In this document: positions 55,872 through 64,000 of the stretch, piece by piece
How the letters are laid out: the number at the start of each line of letters is the position of its first letter
Numbering within the stretch: position 1 is the first letter of the stretch
DNA from: Nitrosomonadales bacterium
GTDB taxonomy: Bacteria > Pseudomonadota > Gammaproteobacteria > Burkholderiales > Gallionellaceae
Reading direction: 5' to 3'
Assembly: GCA_016199835.1 (NCBI GenBank)
Contig: JACQFX010000026.1
Coordinates: 62,001-126,000, forward strand
DNA: 64,000 nt
The notes under the pieces: model-generated
The model's input: the letters and a program-made list of their open reading frames with translations, nothing else
What the model was told of the DNA's origin: nothing
Database searches by the model: none
Position numbers and translations under genes: made by a program

Positions 55872-56507
55872 TCAGCGTTTCAGGCTTGCCTTCAATTGGT
55901 CGAGAGATACTGTCACGCTGCGCGGTTCTTCGCGCAACGCGGTGTTGGCAGCATTCAGGGCTTTGTCGTGCCCTTGCAGCAAGTGCTGTATCAGTCCGAC
56001 GGCTTCGTCCAGCAGTTCATCGCGGCGCGTAAATAAGCTCATCAGGAAATCCTTGCTGCGCGGGTGCCATGGCGTCCAGCTCCAGGCCAGGAAGCTCTCG
56101 TTGTCCTTGAAGCCATCGCCCTGCAAAGCCTCGCGCAACGCCTTCACCTGTGCGATCTGCGCCTTGTCTGGCGTAGGTGCGCTGCTCCACATCAGGCCGT
56201 AGTAGATGCGATAGCCGCCGCCGATGTATTGCTGTTCCATGAACGGGCGCAGGAACAGGGCTTGTTCGGTGTGCGGCAACAGATGCAGGCCGACCGTGCA
56301 GTCTTCGCTGTTGCGGTCTTCGGTGAGCGCGATATCCCACGGCAGCACCTGCTGTGCGATGGCTGCTGTCAGACGCTCGTGCAGTGCCTGCCAGAATTCG
56401 TTGTTGAGGCGCAGGCGCATGCTGTCCAGATGTTCGGCGGCGACGAGCGCCAGCGGGAGATTTTCTTCCTGTGCGAAAAAATCCAGCACTACTTGTTCGT
56501 CATTCAT
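55872..56507 (-). CDS. Conserved protein of unknown function paired with a PilZ-like protein
   Basis: 211 residues, soluble, no recognised domain. It is rich in aromatic and acidic residues (FLAWSWTPWHPRSKDFLMSLF, YIGGGYRIYYGLMW). It stands first in a two-gene unit with the 545-residue PilZ-like protein, with only six bases between. It is divergent from a tiny gene at 56633. Functional link with c-di-GMP signalling is guessed from the partner only. Confidence 0.6.
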   Translation of the reverse strand: MNDEQVVLDFFAQEENLPLALVAAEHLDSMRLRLNNEFWQALHERLTAAIAQQVLPWDIALTEDRNSEDCTVGLHLLPHTEQALFLRPFMEQQYIGGGYRIYYGLMWSSAPTPDKAQIAQVKALREALQGDGFKDNESFLAWSWTPWHPRSKDFLMSLFTRRDELLDEAVGLIQHLLQGHDKALNAANTALREEPRSVTVSLDQLKASLKR

Positions 56508-56632
56508 GGGGATCTCTTGTAAGTGAAAAAGTTTGGGTAAAAAGAAGTGTTGCTCAAGGAATGACCGGCCTCAAGTTTTCTATAGGATGCCGATATGTAA
56601 TCTGAAGAGTAACAAATTTTCGGAGGTGCATC

Positions 56633-56809
56633 ATGATAGCCTTTACAGTACTCGGGTTTATCGCGGAAGGCGGGCGCTATCTGGATTTCAATCTCGATAT
56701 CTTTGCCGATTCGCCCTCGGATGCGATGGAGTTGGTGCTGCGCCAGCATTCCAACCTGGTCGTATCCAGCGTGTGCCGGGCCAGCTACGGCAGGATACTG
56801 GATTATTAA
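56633..56809 (+). CDS. Small 58-residue hypothetical protein
   Basis: 58 residues, too short for many gene finders but with a perfect GGAGG site seven bases upstream of ATG 56633. The sequence reads as a compact alpha/beta domain ([23 protein letters not shown], then [21 protein letters not shown]), which looks like real protein. Its stop overlaps the lipA stop by four bases in convergent orientation. Family and function not recognised. Divergent from the 211-residue gene. Confidence 0.6.
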   Translation: MIAFTVLGFIAEGGRYLDFNLDIFADSPSDAMELVLRQHSNLVVSSVCRASYGRILDY

Positions 56810-57744
56810 CCGATTCCGGCCTGTTGTGCCTGCTCTTCCGCGTAAAACGATGAGCGCACTAAAGGCCCACAGGCAGCATGGGAAAATCCCATGTTTTTCG
56901 CCTCAGCTTCGAACCCGCTGAATGTTTCCGGAGTCACGTAACGCAACACCGGCAGGTGGCCGTCCGAGGGTTGCAGGTACTGTCCCAGCGTGAGCATCTC
57001 CACATCATTCGCGCGCAAATCGCGCATCACGTCCAGCACTTCTTCGTCGGTCTCGCCCAGCCCCAGCATCAGGCCGGATTTGGTCGTCACCTGCGGGAAG
57101 CGCGCCTTGAAGGCCTTGAGCAGTTTGAGCGAGTGCGCGTAGTCCGCGCCGGGGCGCGCCAGCGTATACAGGCGCGGCACGGTTTCCAGATTGTGGTTGA
57201 GCACATCGGGCAGGCAGGCGGCCATGGCATCAAGCGCGATATTCAGACGGCCACGGAAATCCGGCACCAGCGTTTCCTGGCGGGTAAGGGGCGAGCTGGC
57301 GCGGATGGCGGCAATGCAATCGGCAAAATGCTGTGCGCCGCCGTCGCGCAGGTCGTCGCGGTCCACGCTGGTGATGACCACATACTTGAGTTTGAGCAGT
57401 GCGATGGATTGCGCCAGATGCGCGGGTTCGCTGTCATCCGGCGGCAGCGGTTTGCCGTGCGCCACGTCGCAGAACGGGCAGCGCCGCGTGCAGATGTCGC
57501 CGAGTATCATGAACGTCGCCGTGCCCTTGCCGAAGCATTCGCCGATATTGGGGCAGGAAGCTTCCTCGCATACCGTATGCAGCTTGTGTTCGCGCAGCAT
57601 GCGTTTTACATCGTGATAAGCTTGTCCGCTGCCTGGCTTTACCCGTATCCATTCCGGCTTGCGCAGGCGCTGTTGCAGGGGAACGATTTTTATCGGGTTG
57701 CGCGCGGTCTTGGCGTGGCTGGTTTGTTTTTCGCTAGAGTCCAT
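56806..57744 (-). CDS. lipA: Lipoyl synthase
   Basis: Radical SAM enzyme inserting two sulfurs into octanoyl-protein to make lipoyl cofactor. 312 residues from ATG 57744; the frame is open to 57792 but MDSSEK is the family-like start. Auxiliary cluster ligands are Cys59, Cys64 and Cys70 ([12 protein letters not shown]) and the SAM cluster uses Cys85, Cys89 and Cys92 (CTRRCPFC). The C-terminal serine near [11 protein letters not shown] is also conserved. lipB lies 1.8 kb away; an HDOD-metallohydrolase pair separates them. Confidence 0.97.
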   Translation of the reverse strand: MDSSEKQTSHAKTARNPIKIVPLQQRLRKPEWIRVKPGSGQAYHDVKRMLREHKLHTVCEEASCPNIGECFGKGTATFMILGDICTRRCPFCDVAHGKPLPPDDSEPAHLAQSIALLKLKYVVITSVDRDDLRDGGAQHFADCIAAIRASSPLTRQETLVPDFRGRLNIALDAMAACLPDVLNHNLETVPRLYTLARPGADYAHSLKLLKAFKARFPQVTTKSGLMLGLGETDEEVLDVMRDLRANDVEMLTLGQYLQPSDGHLPVLRYVTPETFSGFEAEAKNMGFSHAACGPLVRSSFYAEEQAQQAGIG

Positions 57745-57816
57745 TGTTGCAGGTAAATCTGTGCGGCAGGTTGTAGAATAGGCGAGCAGCATACCATTTA
57801 TCGCACGAAGATTTTC

Positions 57817-58677
57817 ATGACAGAAGTTCCGACTGAACTAACCAGGAAATTATCCGCAGCCGTGGAAAAGATGCCCGCTTTTCCGAAGAGCGTGCAACGC
57901 ATCCTGGAGATTACGCGCGACATCAATTGTCAGCCCAAGGAACTGGTCTCGGTCATCGAAAAAGATCCGGTGATGACCATGAAGCTGCTGCGCATACTCA
58001 ATTCCGCGTACTACAATTTCCCCAAGCAGATCACCTCGGTGAACCAGTCGGTGGTCTATCTGGGACTTAATACCGTCAAGAACATGGCTTTGTCCTTCGC
58101 CGCCATCGGGGTGCTGCCTCCGCACAATACAGCCGGATTCGAGGTTCAGCGCTATCTTATGCATTCGCTCACCACGGCGAGCATCGCACGCATGCTGTGC
58201 CAGAAATTCGGCGGCGACGACACCGACCCAGCCGACTGTTATATTGCGGGCCTGTTGCATGATTTCGGCAAGATCGTGTTTGCGCAGTTCATGCCGGAAG
58301 AATTCCAGCGGGCGCTTGCGCAGAGCCACGAGCGGGGTACGTCGTTGCATCTCGCCGAACAGAACGTCATCGGGGCCGATCATTCGCTGGTGGGCGCGAT
58401 GCTGGTGGAGAAATGGCAGTTCCCCAAACTGCTCACCGATACCATACGCAATCACCATGGCAACATTCCGGCAGATGACGTCTTGTTAAGCTGTTTGTTT
58501 GCGGCCAACCAGGTCAGCAAGAGGCTGAAACTCGGCGACAGCGGCAATCATTTTGTGGAAGAATTGCCCCCCGCACTGATGGAATATTTTGGCGGCGACC
58601 TGGATGACGTCATCGTGCGTCTGGGCGACCTCACCAGGATGGTGGATGAGGCGCAGGTCTTCGCAAGAGGCGGCTAA
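57817..58677 (+). CDS. HDOD domain signalling protein
   Basis: 286 residues. The HDOD core spans about residues 15-215 ([61 protein letters not shown]). It is a distinct subtype from the three other HDOD genes in the window: it lacks the WxxLGID tail motif. It is divergent from lipA by 72 bases and is followed ten bases later by a metallo-beta-lactamase-fold gene, probably on the same transcript. Confidence 0.9.
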   Translation: MTEVPTELTRKLSAAVEKMPAFPKSVQRILEITRDINCQPKELVSVIEKDPVMTMKLLRILNSAYYNFPKQITSVNQSVVYLGLNTVKNMALSFAAIGVLPPHNTAGFEVQRYLMHSLTTASIARMLCQKFGGDDTDPADCYIAGLLHDFGKIVFAQFMPEEFQRALAQSHERGTSLHLAEQNVIGADHSLVGAMLVEKWQFPKLLTDTIRNHHGNIPADDVLLSCLFAANQVSKRLKLGDSGNHFVEELPPALMEYFGGDLDDVIVRLGDLTRMVDEAQVFARGG

Positions 58678-58687
58678 GGAGTACAGC

Positions 58688-59575
58688 ATGAAAATAAAAT
58701 TCTGGGGCGTGCGCGGCTCGCTCCCTTCGCCCGGCCCCAGCACCGTGCGATATGGCGGCAATACCACTTGCATAGAGGTGCGCACAGACAATAACGACCT
58801 CATCATCCTGGATGGTGGCACGGGCATTTTTGCGCTGGCGCAAACGTTGCTGCGCGAGATGCCCATCTCCGCACATATCTTCAATACCCACAGCCATTGG
58901 GATCACATACAGGGGCTGCCATTCTTCATCCCCATCTTCATCCCCGGCAACAAGATCAAGCTGTACAGTTCTTTCGATCCCGTATCCGGAGAGGGACCCG
59001 AGCGCATCATGAATGTACAGATGCAGTACAGCTATTTCCCGGTACGCGAAGCGGAGATGAAATCCCGGATCGAGTATCTGGTCGCCATGCCCAATGAGTC
59101 AATGGAGGCGCATGGCGCTACGGTCACGCCTGTCCTGCTCAACCATCCGGTGATCAACCTCGGCTACCGCATAGACTGCAACGGCAAGTCGGCCTTTTTC
59201 ACCGGCGACCACGAGCCGCATACCAATATCTATGATCCGGGCGATGATGGCTATGCCGAATACCAGTCCTTGATCGAGGAGCAGCGCCAGTCCATCGTGG
59301 ATGCGCTCAGGGGAGTGGATGTACTCATCGCCGATTGCGCCTACACCAAGGAGGAGTATCCGGCGAAGAAAGGCTGGGGGCACGGTACGTTCGACACCAG
59401 CATCGAACTGGCGCTGGCAGTGGGCGCCAGGGTGCTGTATTGCACCCACCACGAACCGACCCGCAGCGACGATGACCTGGAGAAAGTGTTCGCAGAGGCG
59501 CTGGCGCGCCATGCAGATGCGGTGGACAAGCTGGATATAAGACTGGCGCGCGAAGGCGACGAGATCGTTTTCTGA
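58688..59575 (+). CDS. Metallo-beta-lactamase-fold hydrolase
   Basis: 295 residues from ATG 58688, with AAGGAG six bases upstream. MKIKFWGVRGSLPSPGPSTVRYGGNTTCIEV is typical of the group of MBL hydrolases that accompany signalling proteins. Zinc ligands include His68, His70, Asp72 and His73 (THSHWDH) and FTGDHEPH, IADCAYTKEEY and YCTHHEPTRSDDD further on. This group includes predicted cyclic-nucleotide or RNA phosphodiesterases. It is probably cotranscribed with the HDOD gene. Confidence 0.88.
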   Translation: MKIKFWGVRGSLPSPGPSTVRYGGNTTCIEVRTDNNDLIILDGGTGIFALAQTLLREMPISAHIFNTHSHWDHIQGLPFFIPIFIPGNKIKLYSSFDPVSGEGPERIMNVQMQYSYFPVREAEMKSRIEYLVAMPNESMEAHGATVTPVLLNHPVINLGYRIDCNGKSAFFTGDHEPHTNIYDPGDDGYAEYQSLIEEQRQSIVDALRGVDVLIADCAYTKEEYPAKKGWGHGTFDTSIELALAVGARVLYCTHHEPTRSDDDLEKVFAEALARHADAVDKLDIRLAREGDEIVF

Positions 59576-59578
59576 GCG

Positions 59579-60307
59579 TTATGCCGGATGCTGTTTTTTG
59601 TGCTGTTGCAACAAGGTGATCAGGTTCTGCGCGAGTTGCTGTTCCAGTTCTGCCAGTGACGCGTTGATGCCAAGGTCGCGTGCCTGCGTGACGCGCAAGC
59701 CGGCATAGCCGCAGGGGTTGATGTTGGAAAATGGCGCGAGGTCCATCTCCACGTTGAACGCGATGCCGTGATAACAGCAGCCATTCTTTATTTTCAAACC
59801 GAGCGCCGCGATCTTGGCGCCTTCCACATACACGCCTGGCGCATCCTCGCGGCCTTGCGCGCTGACATCGTGTTGTGCGAGCAGATCAATAACGGATCGT
59901 TCCATCAACCGCACCAGTTCGCGCACATTGAGTTTCCGGCGACGCAAGTCGAGCAATAGATAAGCGACGATCTGGCCGGGGCCGTGATAGGTGATCTGTC
60001 CGCCGCGATCTATTTTTACTACGGGGATGCCGCTGGTGCGCAGCAGGTGTTCGGGCTTGCCTGCCTGTCCTTGCGTATAAACTGGCGGGTGTTGCAGCAG
60101 CCAGATATCGTCGCGCGTTTCCGCAGTGCGGGACGCAGTGAATTGCTGCATGGCGCGCCAGGTTGGTTCATATTCGGCGAGACCTGCAAACTTCAGGGAA
60201 GGGGGAAGGGGAAAGAGGGAAGGGTGTGGGGGATGAGATTCGCCGTGTGCAGCGCTATGCCCAAGGTTTCCCCCTTCTCCCTTCACCCTTCTCCCTTCCC
60301 CGCTCAT
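59579..60307 (-). CDS. lipB: Octanoyl-[acyl carrier protein]-protein transferase with extended N-terminus
   Basis: Transfers octanoyl from ACP to lipoyl domains. 242 residues from ATG 60307, which overlaps the ybeD stop by four bases (ATGA). The transferase is intact: ITYHGPGQIVAYLLLDLRR, the Lys in GAKIAALGLKI, and the catalytic Cys in NPCGYAGLRVTQ. However, residues about 2-38 are a foreign Gly/Arg then Pro/Ser/His stretch encoded by a purine/pyrimidine palindrome inserted just after the start; the usual N-terminal strand resumes at LKFAGLAEYEPTW. Likely functional. Confidence 0.93.
   Translation of the reverse strand: MSGEGRRVKGEGGNLGHSAAHGESHPPHPSLFPLPPSLKFAGLAEYEPTWRAMQQFTASRTAETRDDIWLLQHPPVYTQGQAGKPEHLLRTSGIPVVKIDRGGQITYHGPGQIVAYLLLDLRRRKLNVRELVRLMERSVIDLLAQHDVSAQGREDAPGVYVEGAKIAALGLKIKNGCCYHGIAFNVEMDLAPFSNINPCGYAGLRVTQARDLGINASLAELEQQLAQNLITLLQQHKKQHPA
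60196..60300. repeat. Purine/pyrimidine inverted repeat inside the lipB 5' end
   Basis: A G/A-rich arm (about 60196-60225, GGGAAGGGGG and GAGGGAAGGG) and a complementary C/T-rich arm (about 60268-60300, CCCCTTCTCCCTTCACCC) flank about 42 bases of ordinary sequence. The whole element is translated in frame within lipB. It resembles a dispersed palindromic element, though not the GTAGGTCGGGC family. Confidence 0.75.
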
Positions 60308-60570
60308 AACACCATCACCACCATGGGGTGGCCGCACAGATCCTGATATAGCGCATCGAGCTGCGCGCGCGAAGTGGCGCGCACGGTGCAGGTGAGGCTG
60401 ATGTAACGCGCCTTGCTGCTGCTTTTCATCTCGATGCTGTCGGGCTGTAAACTCGGGTCGTGGCGCAGCACGATTGCCATCACGGCCTGCGCAAAACCGG
60501 GCTGCGATTTTCCGAATATCTTGATCGGGAAATCGCAGGGGTATTCGATAAGTGAGTCGGATGGGGTCAT
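60304..60570 (-). CDS. ybeD: DUF493 family protein YbeD
   Basis: 88-residue ferredoxin-like-fold protein with an ACT-like appearance (YPCDFPIKIFGKSQPGFAQAVMAIVLRH, then YISLTCTVRATSRAQLDALYQDLCGHPMVVMVL). The function of the family is not established; the fold suggests allosteric regulation. It sits in the conserved dacA-ybeD-lipB order and overlaps dat by four bases upstream and lipB by four bases downstream. Confidence 0.93.
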   Translation of the reverse strand: MTPSDSLIEYPCDFPIKIFGKSQPGFAQAVMAIVLRHDPSLQPDSIEMKSSSKARYISLTCTVRATSRAQLDALYQDLCGHPMVVMVL

Positions 60571-61424
60571 GCTTTTCTCATCACGTCGCGTTTGAAATGC
60601 TGGTACAACTGGTGCAGCCGCGCGAACATCGCACCGGGTTTGCCGTCGCCCACGGGTTTGCCGTCGAGCTGCGTGATCGCCAGCACTTCCCTGGTGGAGG
60701 AGGTAAGCAATAGTTCATCCGCATTGAACACTTCCTGTTTGGTCACGCGTCGCACTTCATGCCGGATGCCATTGGCGGCGGCAAGTTCCAGCACCACATC
60801 GTAGGTGATGCCGGGCAACATGAGGTTGTCCTTGGGCGGGGCGAGCAAGATGCCATTCTTTACGGCGAAGATATTGCTGGCCGCACCTTCGGTCATGAAA
60901 CAGTCGTCGCGGATCAGGATGGTTTCAACGCAGCCTGCATCCACCGCCATCTGGCGCAGCAGCACATTGGGCAGCAATGAGGTGGCCTTGATGTCGCAAC
61001 GCAGCCAGCGGTTGTCCTGCGCGCTGACGGCGCTCACGCCGCTGTGCAGCAGCTCCGCCGATGGTGTGCTGAGCGGGCTGCTCATCATGAATACGGTGGG
61101 CGCAACCGGCGGATTGGGGAAGGCGTGGTCGCGCCTGGCTACGCCGCGCGTGATATGCAGGTAGAGGTACTGGTCTTCTCCCGCGTTGCGCGCGATAAGC
61201 TCGTTGATGAGCTTGCTCCATTCCGCATCGCTGTATGGGTTTTGCAGGCGTATGCCGTCGAGGCTGTGTTGCAGGCGCTCGAGATGTTCCGCGAGGCGGA
61301 AGGCGCGGCGCGAATAGACCGGGATGACCTCATACACGCCATCGCCGAAGATGAAGCCGCGATCCAGCACGGGGATGCGGGCTTCCGCCATGGGCATGAA
61401 CTGGCCATTCAGATAGACGGTCAT
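60567..61424 (-). CDS. dat: D-amino acid aminotransferase
   Basis: Fold-type IV PLP enzyme, probably making D-alanine or D-glutamate for peptidoglycan. 285 residues, the normal length. The PLP lysine is Lys146 in RCDIKATSLLPN. The N-terminus VYLNGQFMPMAEARIPVLDRGFIFGDGVYE is that of bacterial D-amino acid transaminases, and TEGAASNIFAVKNG is the cofactor phosphate loop. Lies between the D,D-carboxypeptidase gene and ybeD, consistent with a cell-wall role; branched-chain activity cannot be excluded. Confidence 0.93.
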   Translation of the reverse strand: MTVYLNGQFMPMAEARIPVLDRGFIFGDGVYEVIPVYSRRAFRLAEHLERLQHSLDGIRLQNPYSDAEWSKLINELIARNAGEDQYLYLHITRGVARRDHAFPNPPVAPTVFMMSSPLSTPSAELLHSGVSAVSAQDNRWLRCDIKATSLLPNVLLRQMAVDAGCVETILIRDDCFMTEGAASNIFAVKNGILLAPPKDNLMLPGITYDVVLELAAANGIRHEVRRVTKQEVFNADELLLTSSTREVLAITQLDGKPVGDGKPGAMFARLHQLYQHFKRDVMRKA

Positions 61425-61432
61425 CGCTAGCC

Positions 61433-62575
61433 TTACTGGAACAGCAGCAGGAGGTTATCCCATCCGCGCGAAAATACGTTCGCCAACGGCACGGTCTCCA
61501 GCGCGAGCAACGGGAGCTCCACATACGGCTGGCCGCCCAGCGTGAGTTTCAGCATGCCGATTTTTTGTCCACTCTCGATTGGCGCGAGCAGCGGCTGCCG
61601 CGTTTCCATCGACGCTTTCAGTTGCGCCTGTTTGCCTTTGGGTATGGTGAGCAGCAGATCGTTGCGGAAGCCGATGCCGAGTTTGTTTTCAGTACCCTTC
61701 CACAGGCGCAGGGTGGTGACCGGCTGGTTCTTCTGGTACAGGCGCACAGTCTCGAAATACTGGAAGCCGTAGTTCAGCAATTTCTGGCTTTCAGTGGCGC
61801 GCAGGCTGTCCGAACTCGCGCCGATGACGACCGAGATCAGACGTCGCTGGTCGCGTTTGGCCGAGGCTACCAGACAGAATCCGGCGCTCTCGGTGTATCC
61901 GGTTTTCATGCCGTCCACGAAAGGATCCATCCACAGCAGGCGGTTGCGGTTGGACTGCTTGATGTTGTTGTGCTGATATTCGCGCAAGCTGTAAAGCGGG
62001 TAGTGGGCGGGGAAGTCGCGCACTACCGCAGCGGCAAGCAGTGCCAGGTCATGGGCGCTGGAATAATGCTGAGGGTGCGGCAGGCCGGTTGAGTTGGCGA
62101 AGTGAGTGTTGCCCATGCCCAGACGTTGCGCTTCCTTATTCATCAGTTCGGCGAAATTCGCTTCGCTGCCGGCGATGGCATCCGCCAGCACGCGCGCTGC
62201 ATCGTTGCCGGATTGCACGATGAGGCCGCGCATCAACTCAGCCACTTTCACCGGCTTGCCGGCTTCGAGGAACATGCGCGATTCTTCACCCTGACTGGAG
62301 AGCTCCTCGGCGGTGGGAACGATGTCCTGCTCCATGCTCAGTTTGCCGCGCTGAATGGCTGCTGAGGCCAGATAGGCTGTCATCAGCTTGGTCAGCGAAG
62401 CAGGCTCGATGCGCTCTTCGCCTTTTTCATTGACCAGCACCTGATTGCTGCTGTAGTCATACAGCAGCCATGATTTGGCTGCCAGCGCCGGCGCGGGCGG
62501 TAGCCCGGCTTGTTGCGCCACGGCGCAGGCGGGAAGAAGGAATACGATGAGGAACGATAGTACGGGTTTCATCAT
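61433..62575 (-). CDS. dacA: D-alanyl-D-alanine carboxypeptidase (PBP5/6 family)
   Basis: Low-molecular-weight penicillin-binding protein that trims peptidoglycan stem peptides. 380 residues with a signal peptide (cleavage near CAVAQQAG). Active-site motifs are Ser60-xx-Lys63 (SLTK), SGN at 122-124 and KTG at 224-226 (FVDGMKTGYT). The C-terminal beta domain and amphipathic tail (NVFSRGWDNLLLLFQ) anchor it to the inner membrane. It heads the dacA-dat-ybeD-lipB unit, with eight bases before dat. Confidence 0.96.
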   Translation of the reverse strand: MMKPVLSFLIVFLLPACAVAQQAGLPPAPALAAKSWLLYDYSSNQVLVNEKGEERIEPASLTKLMTAYLASAAIQRGKLSMEQDIVPTAEELSSQGEESRMFLEAGKPVKVAELMRGLIVQSGNDAARVLADAIAGSEANFAELMNKEAQRLGMGNTHFANSTGLPHPQHYSSAHDLALLAAAVVRDFPAHYPLYSLREYQHNNIKQSNRNRLLWMDPFVDGMKTGYTESAGFCLVASAKRDQRRLISVVIGASSDSLRATESQKLLNYGFQYFETVRLYQKNQPVTTLRLWKGTENKLGIGFRNDLLLTIPKGKQAQLKASMETRQPLLAPIESGQKIGMLKLTLGGQPYVELPLLALETVPLANVFSRGWDNLLLLFQ

Positions 62576-62617
62576 GTGATCACGGCTGCGCGAAGTGGTC
62601 GCGCAGACTGCGGTATA

Positions 62618-63490
62618 TCAGGAAAATGCACTGGCGTAATGTTTCGCCTGTTCCATCTGTCCGGCAACCTGGTTGAGCATACCCTCGATTTTTTCCTGAT
62701 CGATTCCCAATCCCAGCCATTCTTCTTCGCTGATGCTGGATGAGAAATTTTCTGCAATGCCGAATGATGGCTGCAGTCTTTCTGCGATGTTGAGCAGGCA
62801 TATCAGTTGCGGGCTGATCGCCGCACCTTCCGCATCGGGCGTGTGGTGGTAGCGTAACACGGCGATGATCTCTTCCGGCAGATCCCATTGGCGCGCCAGT
62901 TCTGCGCCCAGTTCGCAATGCGTGATGCCCAGGATTTCCTGTTCAAGCTCAAGCAGCGGGCGATCAGGTGTGGCCGCCACGCGGGCGTGCAACTCGTCGC
63001 TGCGATTGACGTCGAGCAGGGTGAGCACCAGATAACCGATGTCGTGCAGCAGGCCGGCCAGGAATATCTGGTCGTCCAGCGGGCGGCTGCGCATGGGCAT
63101 GGCGCGCGCAATGGTGCGTGCGGTCAGCGCCACGGCCAGGCTGTGCAGCCATAGATCCTGAACATCGAGTCTTCCGATCGGTGGACGGGTCAGCGTGGAC
63201 ATGGCGGCGATGCCGAGGGCAACGGATTTGACGCGGGTAATGCCCAGCAGCATGGCGGCATCGCTGACTGCCGACACCTTGCGTGAAGCGCCGAACAGGG
63301 GGGTGTTGGCCAGTCCGATGAGTTTCGCTGAAATTTGCGGGTCTTGTCCGATCAGCTTGAGCATCTCACGCTCGCCCTCGTCGGTATCCAATTGCAGCGC
63401 CAGCAATTTTTGCGCGATGACCGGCATGGCAGGCAAGGCGTTGAGATTTTTTACGGATTGTTTCAGGTCTGTCTGGCTGTTGGCTTCCAT
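62618..63490 (-). CDS. HDOD domain signalling protein
   Basis: 290 residues. The HDOD core includes LPAMPVIAQKLLALQLDTDEG, LANTPLFGASR, LAGLLHDIGYLVLTLLDVNRSD and RYHHTPDAEG. It is clearly a paralogue of the proteins at 16472 and 63586, sharing the WLGLGID tail motif near residue 255. It lies 42 bases upstream of dacA. The next HDOD gene is 95 bases further upstream on the same strand, so the pair may be a tandem duplication. Confidence 0.9.
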   Translation of the reverse strand: MEANSQTDLKQSVKNLNALPAMPVIAQKLLALQLDTDEGEREMLKLIGQDPQISAKLIGLANTPLFGASRKVSAVSDAAMLLGITRVKSVALGIAAMSTLTRPPIGRLDVQDLWLHSLAVALTARTIARAMPMRSRPLDDQIFLAGLLHDIGYLVLTLLDVNRSDELHARVAATPDRPLLELEQEILGITHCELGAELARQWDLPEEIIAVLRYHHTPDAEGAAISPQLICLLNIAERLQPSFGIAENFSSSISEEEWLGLGIDQEKIEGMLNQVAGQMEQAKHYASAFS

Positions 63491-63585
63491 GGGTTCTCCA
63501 GGCTGTATATCGTTGTTTTGCTCGGTGTAATCGGTGCTGGATATTCTAACAGCCGCCCACGCGCTGCGGGCGATTATTGAGAGAG

Positions 63586-64000
63586 TCAGGTGAAAGTATT
63601 GGTGAATTGCACAGCCTGATCCGCCTGTTCATCCACTCGTGTCCTGATCTCATCGGCATCATTCGGGTCTATGCCCAAAGCTTCCCAGTCTGCATCGCTG
63701 ATGTCTGGGGCGACATATTCGTTGAGGCCGAAAGAAGGAAGTAATTTCTCCGCTATGGCGATCATGCGCGCCAGCGGGTTTGCCGCTGCGGCCTCTGCCG
63801 CATCCGGGGTATGGTGATAGCGCAGCACGGCGATAATTTCGTCCGGCAGGTTCCAGTGGCGCACCAGTTCCGAGCCAAGTTCATCATGGGTCACTTCCAG
63901 CAATTCCCGTTCGATCTCCAGCGCCGGGCGTTGTGGTGCGGCGGCCAGTTGTGCGTGCAACCTGTCGCTACGCTTGGGGTCGAGGAAAGCCAGTGCGAGA
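63586..64000 (-). CDS. HDOD domain protein, C-terminal part (cut by window edge)
   Basis: The open frame runs off the right edge; only the last 137 residues or so are visible. They read FLDPKRSDRLHAQLAAAP, then LEVTHDELGSELVRHWNLPDEIIAVLRYHHTPDAAEAAAANP and WEALGIDPNDADEI, which align with the second half of the HDOD proteins at 62618 and 16472. The N-terminal part and start lie beyond 64000. Third member of the same paralogous group in this window. Confidence 0.85.
   Translation of the reverse strand, partial: LALAFLDPKRSDRLHAQLAAAPQRPALEIERELLEVTHDELGSELVRHWNLPDEIIAVLRYHHTPDAAEAAAANPLARMIAIAEKLLPSFGLNEYVAPDISDADWEALGIDPNDADEIRTRVDEQADQAVQFTNTFT

Overview
The window is a 64 kb chromosomal segment of a Gram-negative bacterium. 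It is most likely a betaproteobacterium of the Nitrosomonadales/Gallionellaceae type (Sideroxydans- or Gallionella-like). That placement is inferred from gene order and protein character: a petABC bc1 operon, a TPR lipoprotein-lolB-ispE-tRNA-Gln-prs-rplY-pth-ychF run, a RibBA with a degenerate second domain, and many c-di-GMP and HDOD proteins. No database search was possible. Coding density is high and most genes look intact.

Layout. 0-2 kb: two pseudopilin-like genes, a PilZ protein and a Lys/Ala-rich protein. 2.1-9.5 kb: housekeeping genes miaB-ybeZ-ybeY-corC, then glyA-nrdR-ribD-ribE. 9.5-10.7 kb: a His-rich membrane protein and a diheme cytochrome c. 10.8-11.8 kb: two AT-richer exported proteins. 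11.9-15.7 kb: ribBA-ribH-nusB-thiL-pgpA, with repeat palindromes between and inside genes. 15.8-21.8 kb: a secreted nuclease, an HDOD protein and a 1456-residue CBS/PAS/GGDEF/EAL protein. 22-24.4 kb: tRNA-Thr and a protein of 16 Sel1 repeats. 24.6-31.7 kb: sucCD, a TerC-type membrane protein, a hexose-6-P mutarotase homologue, PilZ, a PCu(A)C-like protein, argB, a HAD phosphatase and slmA.

31.7-38.4 kb holds accessory genes: an ImmA/IrrE peptidase with a DUF4411 PIN-like partner, a HigBA-like toxin-antitoxin pair and exported small proteins. Between them lie a DAHP synthase, a BtuF-like protein, a lone Rossmann domain and mutM. 38.5-41.5 kb is a Gld-type ABC operon. 41.6-48.4 kb is the lolB-ispE-prs-rplY-pth-ychF run. 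48.8-51.7 kb is petABC plus a universal stress protein. 51.9-56.8 kb holds an HTH/HATPase/STAS-like regulator with an unusual phased repeat array upstream, a radical SAM protein, two uncharacterised paired genes and a hidden 58-residue gene. 56.8-62.6 kb has lipA, lipB, ybeD, dat and dacA, interrupted by an HDOD-metallohydrolase pair. The last 1.4 kb has two further HDOD genes, the final one cut by the window edge.

Main themes. Riboflavin synthesis (ribD, ribE, ribBA, ribH) is spread over two loci, and no GTP cyclohydrolase II with intact zinc ligands is present. c-di-GMP and HDOD signalling is heavily represented. Several families of GC-rich palindromes punctuate operons; two abut stop codons and two lie inside the reading frames of thiL and lipB. 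The best candidates for something undescribed are the regulator with four 21-22 bp phased repeats, the two-gene unit of unknown function with a PilZ-like tail, and the His-rich membrane protein/diheme cytochrome pair.
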